Assembly (NCBI RefSeq): GCF_020873875.1
Contig: NZ_JAHWGU010000020.1
Coordinates: 62,001 to 126,000 of the forward strand
Direction: 5' to 3'
Length of the DNA stretch: 64,000 nucleotides
Origin: Actinoplanes sp. DH11
Lineage (GTDB): Bacteria; Actinomycetota; Actinomycetes; Mycobacteriales; Micromonosporaceae
Shown here in pieces: positions 45,290 to 53,085 of this stretch. Made by a program: the position numbers and the translations under genes. A model generated the notes under the pieces. That model was given only the letters and a program-made list of their open reading frames with translations. It was not told where the DNA came from and did not search any database. Numbering within the stretch: position 1 is the first letter of the stretch; each line of letters opens with the position of its first letter.

Positions 45290-46507
45290 TCATCGGGTGG
45301 CCTCGACGATCAGGGACGACCAGCCGGGCAGGGCGCTGCGGCGGTCGGGCCGGGCCTTGACGACGACCGGGCGGTGCGGGGCGAGCGCTGCCAGGGTGTC
45401 CGCCATCTGTACGCGGGCCAGCCGCGCGCCGGGGCAGGCGTGCGGGCCGGCGCCGAAGACGAGCTGGGCGGTGCGGTCGGGTGCCGGGTGGGCCGGGTCC
45501 GGGTCGGTGCGATGGGCGTCCACGGCGTGCCGGGCCACCAGGATCAGCCGGTCACCGGCGTGGACGGGACAGCCGTCCGCGGTGCTGGCCCCGGCGGCGA
45601 CCCGGGGCAGGAGGGGGGTTGGCACGGTGACCCGGAGGATCTCGCTGACCAGGGCGTCCAGGGCCGTTTCGGCGTAGGGCCAGAGGCCGGCGTCGGCACA
45701 CCAGGCGGCGGCGCGCGGCAGTGCGGCGACAGTGGTGTTGATCGCGGCCACGGCGAGCATGGCAGCCAGGCCGTCGTCACCCGCAGATCTGGAGCTGAGC
45801 GCTGACCTGGAGCTGGGCGCTGACCTGGAGCTGAGCGCAGATCTGGGGCTGGGCGCGGGCCGGGATGCGGGCTCGGGGCTGGTTGCGCGTGCGTGGGCGA
45901 GCAAGGCGTTCAGGCTGGTGGCGGCCTTCTCGGCGGCGCGGCGGGAGCCGGGGCGGGGAAGGCCTGGCAGGTGTTCGCGGGCGCCGGCGGCTGCCGCGTG
46001 CCGGGCTGCCGCGGCCAGTTGGCCGCCGTCGACGCGGGCGCCGAGCAAGGCTGCCGCGGTGGTGCCGGCGAGGTCGGCGGCGACGTCGACGAGGTCGATA
46101 CGGCCGCCTTCGGACAGCGGGGCCAGGCGGTCCGCGAGCACGGCGGTCCAGGTCGGGCGCAGCCGGGCCACGCCGTCGGCGCCGAGGGCGTCGGCCAGGG
46201 AGCGGCGGGTGCCGCGGTGGTCGTCGCCGTCCTGGTCGAAAAGGAGCCCGCCGCTGGTCAGGCGTCCGGCCGCGCCGCCGGTGGTGCCCTCGGCGGTGCG
46301 GTCCAGGGGTACCCGGAGCAGGCCGTCCAGGTAGGCCTCGCGGGAGTGGACGAGCACGGTGCGGCCCAGCCGGGTCGCCGGCGCGCGGCGGGTGGCGGCG
46401 AGCAGGGCGAAGAGCAGCGGGTGCGAGGCGAGGTAGACCTGCCGGTCGCGGCGGCGGGCGCGGCGTAGCGCGGCCGGCGAGCCGGTCGCCGGGCGAGCGA
46501 CGCTCAT
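45290..46507 (-). CDS. Cytochrome P450
   Basis: A 405-residue P450. The haem loop FGAGPHACPGARLAR carries the axial cysteine C358, and ExxR is present (SEILRV, about 285). The usual acid-alcohol pair of helix I is not seen; the region reads LAVAAINTTVAAL, so oxygen activation may be altered. A repeat segment (about 215-245) with SALSSRSAP units, encoded by an 18-bp minisatellite at 45787-45850, is inserted before helix I. It lies 19 bp after the GT2 gene in an operon-like cluster and may hydroxylate the lipid product. Redox partners are not encoded nearby. Confidence 0.85.
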   Translation of the reverse strand: MSVARPATGSPAALRRARRRDRQVYLASHPLLFALLAATRRAPATRLGRTVLVHSREAYLDGLLRVPLDRTAEGTTGGAAGRLTSGGLLFDQDGDDHRGTRRSLADALGADGVARLRPTWTAVLADRLAPLSEGGRIDLVDVAADLAGTTAAALLGARVDGGQLAAAARHAAAAGAREHLPGLPRPGSRRAAEKAATSLNALLAHARATSPEPASRPAPSPRSALSSRSAPSSRSALSSRSAGDDGLAAMLAVAAINTTVAALPRAAAWCADAGLWPYAETALDALVSEILRVTVPTPLLPRVAAGASTADGCPVHAGDRLILVARHAVDAHRTDPDPAHPAPDRTAQLVFGAGPHACPGARLARVQMADTLAALAPHRPVVVKARPDRRSALPGWSSLIVEATR

Positions 46508-46526
46508 CGGGCGGGAACCTTCGGGG

Positions 46527-47345
46527 TCATCGGACGTGGACGTCGGTGGGGGAGACGGGGCGCCACCGGCGGTCCCAGTACCAGAGCAGGGTGCGACGCG
46601 GGCCCCAGGCGCGCAGCCGGCGCAGGCTGGCCTCGACGACCAGGTCCTCGGCGCGGACGATGCGGTCGGTGTGCCGCCGGGCGCGGTTCAGCAGGGTGAC
46701 GTCCTCGGAGCCGGCTTCCAGGGGTTCGCGTTCGGTGCCGCCGCAGCGGAGGTAGAGCTGGGCGGTCAGGGCCAGGTTGTGGCCGTGCACCAGGACGTAC
46801 GGGGTGCGGTAACCGGCGGCGCGGTGGGCCCGGCGGTACCGGCCGTAGACCGCGGCGAGGCGCACCGCTGCCGGGAAGACGACCCGTTCGGCCCAGGTGG
46901 GGTGCTCGTCGCGGCGTGGGACGCTGCGGCCGCAGACCATGTCGGCGCCGGCGGTGATGTACGCCCGGGCCGTCGCCACCCAGTCGGCGGCCGGCCGGCA
47001 GTCGGCGTCGGTGCGGGCCAGCAGGGTGGCGCCGGTCGCGATGGCGTGCCGGAACCCGGTGTCGGCGGCGGTGCCGGCCCCCGGCGCCGGTTCGGTGACG
47101 ACCTCGACCGGGAACGGCGCGGTGGCCGCGAACCGGCGCACCACGCCGGCGGTGCCGTCGGTGGAGGCGTTGTCGACGACGACGAGGCGGAACCCGGTGT
47201 CGGACTGCGCGGCGAGCGCGGCGAGGGTGCCACCGATCGACGAGGCCTCGTCGAAAGCCGGAACGATCACGGCGAGAACGTGGCCCGAAGCGATGGCGGC
47301 GGGTACGTGGCCCGAAGCGAGGGCGGCGGGGTCCGGCGCGCTCAT
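46527..47345 (-). CDS. Family 2 glycosyltransferase (copy 2 of the cluster)
   Basis: A 272-residue GT-A enzyme of family GT2. The N-terminal nucleotide-binding strand VIVPAFDEASSIGGTLAAL and the metal-binding acidic motif RTDADC are visible. The N-terminus has a small repeat of ASGHVPAAI type. No membrane segment, so it acts on the cytoplasmic face. Its ATG overlaps the stop of the ligase gene by 4 nt (ATGA). It is clearly paralogous to the GT2 at 48790-49530. Donor and acceptor are not known. Confidence 0.82.
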   Translation of the reverse strand: MSAPDPAALASGHVPAAIASGHVLAVIVPAFDEASSIGGTLAALAAQSDTGFRLVVVDNASTDGTAGVVRRFAATAPFPVEVVTEPAPGAGTAADTGFRHAIATGATLLARTDADCRPAADWVATARAYITAGADMVCGRSVPRRDEHPTWAERVVFPAAVRLAAVYGRYRRAHRAAGYRTPYVLVHGHNLALTAQLYLRCGGTEREPLEAGSEDVTLLNRARRHTDRIVRAEDLVVEASLRRLRAWGPRRTLLWYWDRRWRPVSPTDVHVR

Positions 47346-48793
47346 CGGCGGCCCCCGGAGGAGGAGCCGGCGGCGAGCCGCGCTGCCGCCGCCCGGTCGG
47401 GTTTGCGGGACCGGCCCGCCAGCGGGACCTGACCGAAGATGATCCGGTCCGGGCGGGCCGCGCCCATCCGGCGCAGCGGCTCGCGCAGGGCGGCCTCGAC
47501 CGACGCCCGATCGGCCCCCGGTGACGTCTCGATCAGGGCGACCACCTGTTCGTCGCCGTCGCCCGCGGGGACGCCGACGAGCACGGCCAGCGACACCCCG
47601 GGCACGTGGAGGGCGGGTTCGTAGAGGCCGGGATAGATGTTCTCGGCGCGTCGCAGGATCATGTCCTTGCTGCGGCCGGCGAGGACCACGTGCCGCCCGT
47701 CGAGGCGCGCGACGTCGCCGGTGGCGACCCACTCGTGCGGTTCGGCACCCAGGTAGCGGTCGCAGACCCCCGCCCCGGCGAGAAGGAGCTGACCGGTTTC
47801 GTCGAGTGTGGCCCGTACGCCGGGAAGGAGCTCGCCGACCGCGTCGCCGTCGCCGCCGAACGCGGCCTTCTCGGTCGCGGAGATCGCGGCCGCGGGGAAG
47901 ACCTCGGTGAGCGCGTAGACGCCCCAGGCCTGGTCGGCACCGGCCGCCCGGACCCGGTTCAGCAGGGTCGCCGAGACCGGCGCGGAACCGCTGTAGACGC
48001 TGCCGGTGAACGGCACGCCGGCGTGGAGCGCGGCGCGCAGCTGCGGCGGCGTGAGGTAGGTGGCCTGCGGGCGCAGGCCGGTGACCTGCCGGGCGAGCGC
48101 CTGCGGCCGGCGCGCGGGCAGCGCCACCGGTGCGCCGGCGGCGAGCGACGGCAGCATCACGAAGAAGGTGCCGCCCAGGACGGGTACGCCGGGACGCGGC
48201 CGGACCAGCTCGGCGACCGCGCGCAGGCCGGTGTCGAGGCCGGCGCGGGTGTGCACCACGGCGCGTGGGCTGCTCGTCGTGCCCGAGGTGAAGATGATCA
48301 CCGCGTCGCCGTCGCCGTCGTAGGTGGGCGACGGCCCGTGCACCTGCCGCATCGCCGGCGCGTTGCCGGGCATCCGGCGGCCCACCGTGACGGTCGGTGC
48401 CAGCGCGGCCAGGTCGGGCAGCGCCAGCCCGGCACGGCGGGCCAGCGGCGCGGCCCAGCCGGCGACCGCCTGGGCGGCCGCGTCCGCGACGATCAGGCGG
48501 GGGCGGGCCAGCGCGAGGCGGGCGGTCAGCACATCCGGCCCGGCGTTCGGGTCGAGCACGGCGACCCGGACACCGAGGCGGTACGCGGCCAGCACGATCG
48601 CGAGGGCCCGTGGCCCGGGTCGCACCGCGAGCCCGAGCAGGTCACCGGGGTGCAGGCCGCGGGCGTGCAGCGCGGCGGCGTACCCGTCGCGCAGGGCCGC
48701 CAGGTCGCCGCGGGTGACCGTGCGGCGGCCGCGGATCAGTGCCGGGGTGTCGTCGCCGGGCCGCAGGCCGGCCGCGAGCCGGTCGAGGGTCAT
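47342..48793 (-). CDS. AMP-forming ligase, OleC-like (possible beta-lactone synthetase)
   Basis: A 483-residue member of the ANL superfamily. The P-loop is at about 167-180 (FTSGTTSSPRAVVHT), the TE motif at T296-E297 (VYALTEVFP), and the C-terminal domain carries SRKPDR, with a lysine in the catalytic position. OleC proteins, which turn 2-alkyl-3-hydroxyacids into beta-lactones, have a similar ATE-x-P core and act with OleA and OleD; both appear in this cluster. An ordinary acyl-CoA or acyl-AMP ligase cannot be excluded. It overlaps the neighbouring genes by 4 nt on each side, so all are translated together. Confidence 0.75.
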   Translation of the reverse strand: MTLDRLAAGLRPGDDTPALIRGRRTVTRGDLAALRDGYAAALHARGLHPGDLLGLAVRPGPRALAIVLAAYRLGVRVAVLDPNAGPDVLTARLALARPRLIVADAAAQAVAGWAAPLARRAGLALPDLAALAPTVTVGRRMPGNAPAMRQVHGPSPTYDGDGDAVIIFTSGTTSSPRAVVHTRAGLDTGLRAVAELVRPRPGVPVLGGTFFVMLPSLAAGAPVALPARRPQALARQVTGLRPQATYLTPPQLRAALHAGVPFTGSVYSGSAPVSATLLNRVRAAGADQAWGVYALTEVFPAAAISATEKAAFGGDGDAVGELLPGVRATLDETGQLLLAGAGVCDRYLGAEPHEWVATGDVARLDGRHVVLAGRSKDMILRRAENIYPGLYEPALHVPGVSLAVLVGVPAGDGDEQVVALIETSPGADRASVEAALREPLRRMGAARPDRIIFGQVPLAGRSRKPDRAAAARLAAGSSSGGRR

Positions 48794-49530
48794 CGCGGGT
48801 CCGGGGTCAGGGGGCCGCTGCCCCGGTCGAGGTACCACCGCGCGGTCCGGACCACCCCGTACGCGCGGATCCGGCGCGTCGAGTTCTCCACCACCATGGC
48901 CCGGCTCCGGGTGATCGACGTGGTCGTCCGGCGGACCCGGTTCAGGAACAGCCGGTCCGTCGGGGACGGCCGCCGGGGCATGCCGCCGCACTGCTCGTAG
49001 AGGCCGGCGGTGATCGCCATGTTGTTGCCGGCGTGCATCCGGTAGGGCGCCAGGAACGCGTCGTCGCGGTGCGCCGGTCGCAGCCGGCCGAAGAGCGCGG
49101 CGATCGCGACGAGCCCGGCGAAGAAGGCCCGGCCGGCCGGGCCGTGCTCGTCGCGGCGCGCGGTGATCCGGCCGCACACCATCGCGGCGCCGCCGGCTAG
49201 GGCGGCCCGGGCGGCGGCCACCCAGCCGGGCCGGGGCAGGCAGTCCGCGTCGGTCCGGGCGAGGAGCACGGCCCCCGCGGCGATGGCGTGCCGGAAACCG
49301 CTGTCGACCGCGCAGCCGACCCCCTTCTCCGGCTCGGTGAGCACGTGCACCGGGAACGGCGCGCCGGGACGGAACGCGTCCACCACCCCGGCCGTGCCGT
49401 CCGTCGAGCCGTTGTCGACCACCAGCAGCGTGAACGCGGTGTCGGTCTGCGCGGCGAGGGCGTCCAGGGTGGCGCGGATCCGGGCCGCCTCGTTGTACGC
49501 CGGGACGACCACCCACAGCGGCGTGCTCAC
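48790..49530 (-). CDS. Family 2 glycosyltransferase (copy 1 of the cluster)
   Basis: A 246-residue GT2 enzyme: WVVVPAYNEAARIRATLDAL at the N-terminus, VVDNGSTDGTAGVVDAF for nucleotide binding and RTDADC as the metal-binding motif. GTG start at 49530 overlaps the stop of the condensing-enzyme gene (GTGA), and its own stop overlaps the ligase ATG. It is homologous to the second GT2 in the cluster throughout its length, suggesting duplication within the cluster. Confidence 0.85.
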   Translation of the reverse strand: MSTPLWVVVPAYNEAARIRATLDALAAQTDTAFTLLVVDNGSTDGTAGVVDAFRPGAPFPVHVLTEPEKGVGCAVDSGFRHAIAAGAVLLARTDADCLPRPGWVAAARAALAGGAAMVCGRITARRDEHGPAGRAFFAGLVAIAALFGRLRPAHRDDAFLAPYRMHAGNNMAITAGLYEQCGGMPRRPSPTDRLFLNRVRRTTTSITRSRAMVVENSTRRIRAYGVVRTARWYLDRGSGPLTPDPR

Positions 49531-50507
49531 GACCGCTCCCAGACCATCGTCATCAGGCTGACGCCACCACCGAGGCCGACCAGCAGCACCCGGTCGCCGG
49601 TGGCGAGTCCGGGGTGCACCCGGGCCAGCTGCACGCCGAGGGTGGCGCTGGCCATGTTGCCGAGACCGCTGACGGTGACCTCCAGCTTCTCCCGGGGCAC
49701 GCCGGTGACCTCGACGAAGCGGTCCAGGTAGGGCAGCGTCACCTGATGTACGAGGATCTTGGCGTACTCCTCGAGTTCGAGGCCGGTGCGGCCGCATACC
49801 CGATCGAGGATGCCGGCGCCGACCTTCTCGAAGACGCCGCGCAGCCGGTGCCCGTCACCGGCGAAGTAGGTGTGCTCGTCGCCGCGCGGATGCCGGGAGC
49901 CGCCGCCCGGGATGCCGCCCGCGGTCCAGTGCTCGGAGTGGGTCTCGGTGTCGATGTCCAGGATGCCGCCGCGCTCCACCGGTTCCAGCACCACCGCCGC
50001 GCCGGCGTCCCCGAACGTGTAACCGGCGAACGACCTTCGCGCCTCGGCCAGGCCGGCGTCGAGCCGCATCGCCCGGGTCGGTGTCTCGCCGGTGACCACC
50101 AGCGCGCGCCGGGCCCGGCCGGCCAGGATCATCGAACGGGCCAGGTCGATGCCGTTGACGAAGCTGTTGCACGCGTTCGTGACGTCCAGCGCGTGTGCCC
50201 GGCTGCCCAGTGCGGCCTGGACGATGTGCGCGGTGGCCGGTTCCACCATGTCGCGGGTGGCCGAGGCGAAGAGCAGCAGGTCGATCTCGAGCGGGTCCAG
50301 GCCGGCGTCTTTGAGGGCGGTACGGGCGGCGTGCAGGCCCAGCGTCGACGCGTACTCGCCGGCGCCCGCGACGCGACGCCGCTCGATGCCGGTGAGCCGG
50401 GCGAACAGACCGCGCGGCAGCCGTGCCGCGACCCGGTGCTGCAGCTCGGCGGTGGTGACCTCGTGCTCCGGGAGGTGCGCGCCCACCCCGGTGATGCCGA
50501 CCCGCAT
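49527..50507 (-). CDS. OleA-like ketoacyl synthase III / head-to-head acyl-condensing enzyme
   Basis: A 326-residue thiolase-fold enzyme with catalytic C113 (VTNACNSFVNG), H254 (LVHQVTLP) and N284 (GNMASAT). The segment TRDMVEPATAHIV includes E89, 24 residues before the catalytic cysteine; OleA has SRD-x-x-EPATA at the same place, with the glutamate that lets it join two acyl chains. Ordinary FabH lacks this. I therefore call it OleA-like. An ATG at 50546 is also in frame, but the ATG at 50507 matches family starts. It heads a minus-strand cluster of overlapping genes. Confidence 0.8.
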   Translation of the reverse strand: MRVGITGVGAHLPEHEVTTAELQHRVAARLPRGLFARLTGIERRRVAGAGEYASTLGLHAARTALKDAGLDPLEIDLLLFASATRDMVEPATAHIVQAALGSRAHALDVTNACNSFVNGIDLARSMILAGRARRALVVTGETPTRAMRLDAGLAEARRSFAGYTFGDAGAAVVLEPVERGGILDIDTETHSEHWTAGGIPGGGSRHPRGDEHTYFAGDGHRLRGVFEKVGAGILDRVCGRTGLELEEYAKILVHQVTLPYLDRFVEVTGVPREKLEVTVSGLGNMASATLGVQLARVHPGLATGDRVLLVGLGGGVSLMTMVWERS

Positions 50508-50631
50508 GTAAGGCGCCAACTCCCACTCGTCGATCAAGTGGTTCATTGTGCAGTCCGCGGGCGAACGGCGTCCATCGGCCGGAGCTGAGGGTCGCCGTCA
50601 CCGATCCGCCGGGGCGACCATGCCGGAACAG

Positions 50632-52002
50632 CTATTTCCGGTCGGCGGTCCGGCCGGGTCCGGGCGCGGAGGTGCCGATTTCCGCGGCGGTCCGGGGCAG
50701 CGTGGCCGGCCGGGCGAACGGGTCCGCGAGCGGGCCGAGCAGGGCCGGTGCGGCCGTGGCGGGCTGTGCGGCCGCGGCGGGCCGGGCGGCGGGTGGCGGT
50801 GCCCCGCTGGAACGGGTACCGACGGTGACGGCGGTGAGCAGGGCGAGCAGGGTGACGACCACGAGGGCGGCGATCAGGCGGTGCCGCAGCGAGGGCCGGC
50901 CGGGTTCCGCCGCGTCGACCGAGCGGCCGAGCGCGTTGCCGGTGCCGGCCTGGTCGCCGGAGTCGGGCCGGGTGCCGGCATCCGCCAGGTTCCCGGAGCC
51001 GGGCGGGTTGCCGGCGTCCGCGGGCACGGACTCGGCCGGACCGGGGTCGCGCGGGGCGGGGACGACGGGTGCGGCCTGGGCCAGGCGTTCGGCGGCGGTG
51101 GCCTCGCGGGCGGCCGCCGGCACGCGGCGGTGCGGCAGCAGCCGCGTCCACCAGTGGTCGTCCCGGCGCGGCGGTTTGATGCCGGCGACCCGGCGGAGCC
51201 GCGTCTCGAGCTCGGCGGCGCCCATCCGGTCGGCCGGATCGCGGCGGAGCAGACCGGTGAGGATCGGGGTGAGCGGCCCGGCGAGGCGGGTCGGGTCGGG
51301 GTCGCTGTCGGCGAGGGCGCGCAGCACGGCGGTGGTGCTGGACCGCACGTACGGCGGGCGGCCCTCCACCGCGTGGTAGAGCGTCGCGCCGAGTGACCAC
51401 AGGTCGGCCGCGACCGTGGACCGGTGCTCGAAGAGCCGTTCCGGGGCGATGAACTTCGGCGAGCCGAGCACCACGCCGGCGTCGGTGAACGCTTCGATCC
51501 CGGCGGTCGTGACGGCGGGACCGAAATCGGTCAGGACCACCCGGTCGTCGTCGCCGATGAGCACGTTGCCGGGTTTGACGTCGAGGTGCAGCACGCCGGA
51601 GCCGTGCGCGGCGGTCAGCGCGGCGAGCAGCGCGAGGCCGATCGTGGCGACCCGCTGGGCCGGCAGTGGCCCGTCGCTCTCGACGACCTCCTGCAGGGAG
51701 CGGGACGGCACGTATTCCATGACGATCCAGTGACCGTCGCCGTCGGGGCAGACCTCGAGGGTGTGTATCAGGTGCCGGTGCCGGACCCGGGCGGCAGCCC
51801 TGGCCTCGGGGTATGCCCACTCGCGGACCACGTCCCGCTGTGCCGGCCCGAGACCTTCGGGGATGGTGCAGTGCTTGACGGCGACCTCGCGGGGCGTGCC
51901 GGTCCGATCGTCGGTGGCGAGCCAGACGCGGCTCATCCCGCCGTCGGCCAGCGGGCGGACGATCCGATAGCGCCCGGCGACGACCTCTCCCACCGGAATC
52001 AT
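50632..52002 (-). CDS. Membrane-anchored Ser/Thr protein kinase
   Basis: A 456-residue Hanks-type kinase. ATP-binding K43 (VAVKH), catalytic loop H139-L-D141-x-K-P-G-N146, and DFG at 159-161 are present; the catalytic HRD is HLD, still with the key Asp. The kinase domain spans 1-275, a linker follows, one membrane segment is at about 372-395 and a short Ala/Pro-rich outer region ends the protein. ATG 52002 is preceded by GAGGTGA; a GTG at 52038 is in frame too. It has no PASTA repeats. It lies upstream of the condensing-enzyme cluster on the same strand but 124 bp away. Confidence 0.88.
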   Translation of the reverse strand: MIPVGEVVAGRYRIVRPLADGGMSRVWLATDDRTGTPREVAVKHCTIPEGLGPAQRDVVREWAYPEARAAARVRHRHLIHTLEVCPDGDGHWIVMEYVPSRSLQEVVESDGPLPAQRVATIGLALLAALTAAHGSGVLHLDVKPGNVLIGDDDRVVLTDFGPAVTTAGIEAFTDAGVVLGSPKFIAPERLFEHRSTVAADLWSLGATLYHAVEGRPPYVRSSTTAVLRALADSDPDPTRLAGPLTPILTGLLRRDPADRMGAAELETRLRRVAGIKPPRRDDHWWTRLLPHRRVPAAAREATAAERLAQAAPVVPAPRDPGPAESVPADAGNPPGSGNLADAGTRPDSGDQAGTGNALGRSVDAAEPGRPSLRHRLIAALVVVTLLALLTAVTVGTRSSGAPPPAARPAAAAQPATAAPALLGPLADPFARPATLPRTAAEIGTSAPGPGRTADRK

Positions 52003-52038
52003 GCCGTCACCTCGGTTGTGGACGCTCACAGAAGGCAC

Positions 52039-52434
52039 AGTCGACGCTACTAAACCGGAGCCGTGGCGCGACTGTCGGATATCAGGTGGAGCACGGGGAT
52101 GACGATCGCTCGGCCGAGACCGGGGACGGGTGTGGGGCCCGTCCGATGGTGACCCTGGGCAATCATCTGGTTATTCACTGTAATCAAACTCGGGCACGGC
52201 GAGAAGCGGGCTGTACGGCCGGCGGGTGGGCACGCCAGCAGAGTAGGTGGCGGTGCGCCGCGCCGGTACCGAGTGTCGCGCTGCTCACCGCCGGTGCCGC
52301 CGGTGTGCCCACGCTCCCGCGGTGAGCCGAAAATTCCTCTGTGGAGGTCCACATGATGGGATGCCGGTCCGGCGGGTGATGTCGACCGGCCGGAACCGCG
52401 TCGCGTTCCGAGAATTCGACGTTGGTGACATTCT
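52039..52434. other. Intergenic region between kinase and TetR genes
   Basis: No gene is supported. A comparatively AT-rich patch at 52160-52195 (GGTTATTCACTGTAATCAAA) lies in the middle and may hold promoter elements for the divergent kinase and TetR genes; I see no clear pair of hexamers. Confidence 0.4.
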
Positions 52435-52452
52435 CGTTACCGGCTAGTAACG
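52435..52452. promoter_or_regulatory. Palindromic operator upstream of tetR
   Basis: CGTTAC-CGGCTA-GTAACG: 6-bp arms with 6-bp centre, ending 28 bp before the GTG at 52481. A second TTACCGG...CCGGTA inverted pair (52437-52443 with 52460-52465) overlaps. It is a likely autoregulatory site for the TetR protein. Confidence 0.6.
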
Positions 52453-52480
52453 TCAGTTGCCGGTAGCAGAGGGGGACGAG

Positions 52481-53008
52481 GTGCTGTACGGAGCCCCGGC
52501 CACGCGGAGACGAGACGCCCAGCGCAACCGTGCGGCCATCCTGGAAGCCGCGAGCGAGGTGCTGACCGGCAGCGGCGAGATCGCCCTGATGCCGGAGATC
52601 GCCCGCCGTGCCGGAGTCGGGCAGGCCACCCTCTACCGGCACTTCGCCGACCGGCACACCCTGCTCGCCGGGGTCATCGCCTACCAGCTGGAGCGGCTCG
52701 AAGCGGCAGCCGAGCAGACAGACTTCCGCCGCCTGCTCAGCGAGACGCTGCATTCCCTGACCGCGCACCCCGGCCTGGTCCGGCTGGCCGGCCGGCTCGA
52801 CCCGGCGATGCAGGTCCGCTACCTGCGGCGGCTCGTCGCGGCGTTCGCGGTGCCGCTGTGCCGGGCCCGGGAACGTGGTGAGGTGCGGCCCGACCTGGAG
52901 CTGGAGGACCTGGGCCTGCTGTTCGCGATGGTCCAGGGCGCGGTCGAGAAGAACGGCGACCCGGGCCGCTCGATCGCGATCATCCTGGACGGCGTCTTCC
53001 GGGACTGA
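52481..53008 (+). CDS. TetR-family transcriptional regulator
   Basis: A 175-residue regulator with the DNA-binding domain at about residues 18-65 (ALMPEIARRAGVGQATLYRH) and a small C-terminal domain. GTG at 52481 has AGAGGGGG just upstream. A palindrome immediately before the gene suggests autoregulation. The target is unclear: a PAS histidine kinase lies 77 bp downstream on the same strand. Confidence 0.88.
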   Translation: MLYGAPATRRRDAQRNRAAILEAASEVLTGSGEIALMPEIARRAGVGQATLYRHFADRHTLLAGVIAYQLERLEAAAEQTDFRRLLSETLHSLTAHPGLVRLAGRLDPAMQVRYLRRLVAAFAVPLCRARERGEVRPDLELEDLGLLFAMVQGAVEKNGDPGRSIAIILDGVFRD

Positions 53009-53085
53009 CCGGTCCGCCGCGGTGCGCCGCGGTGGCCCGACCCGGTTCCGCTCAATTCCGGGCCCGCCCTGCCGATTCGGGAGGC

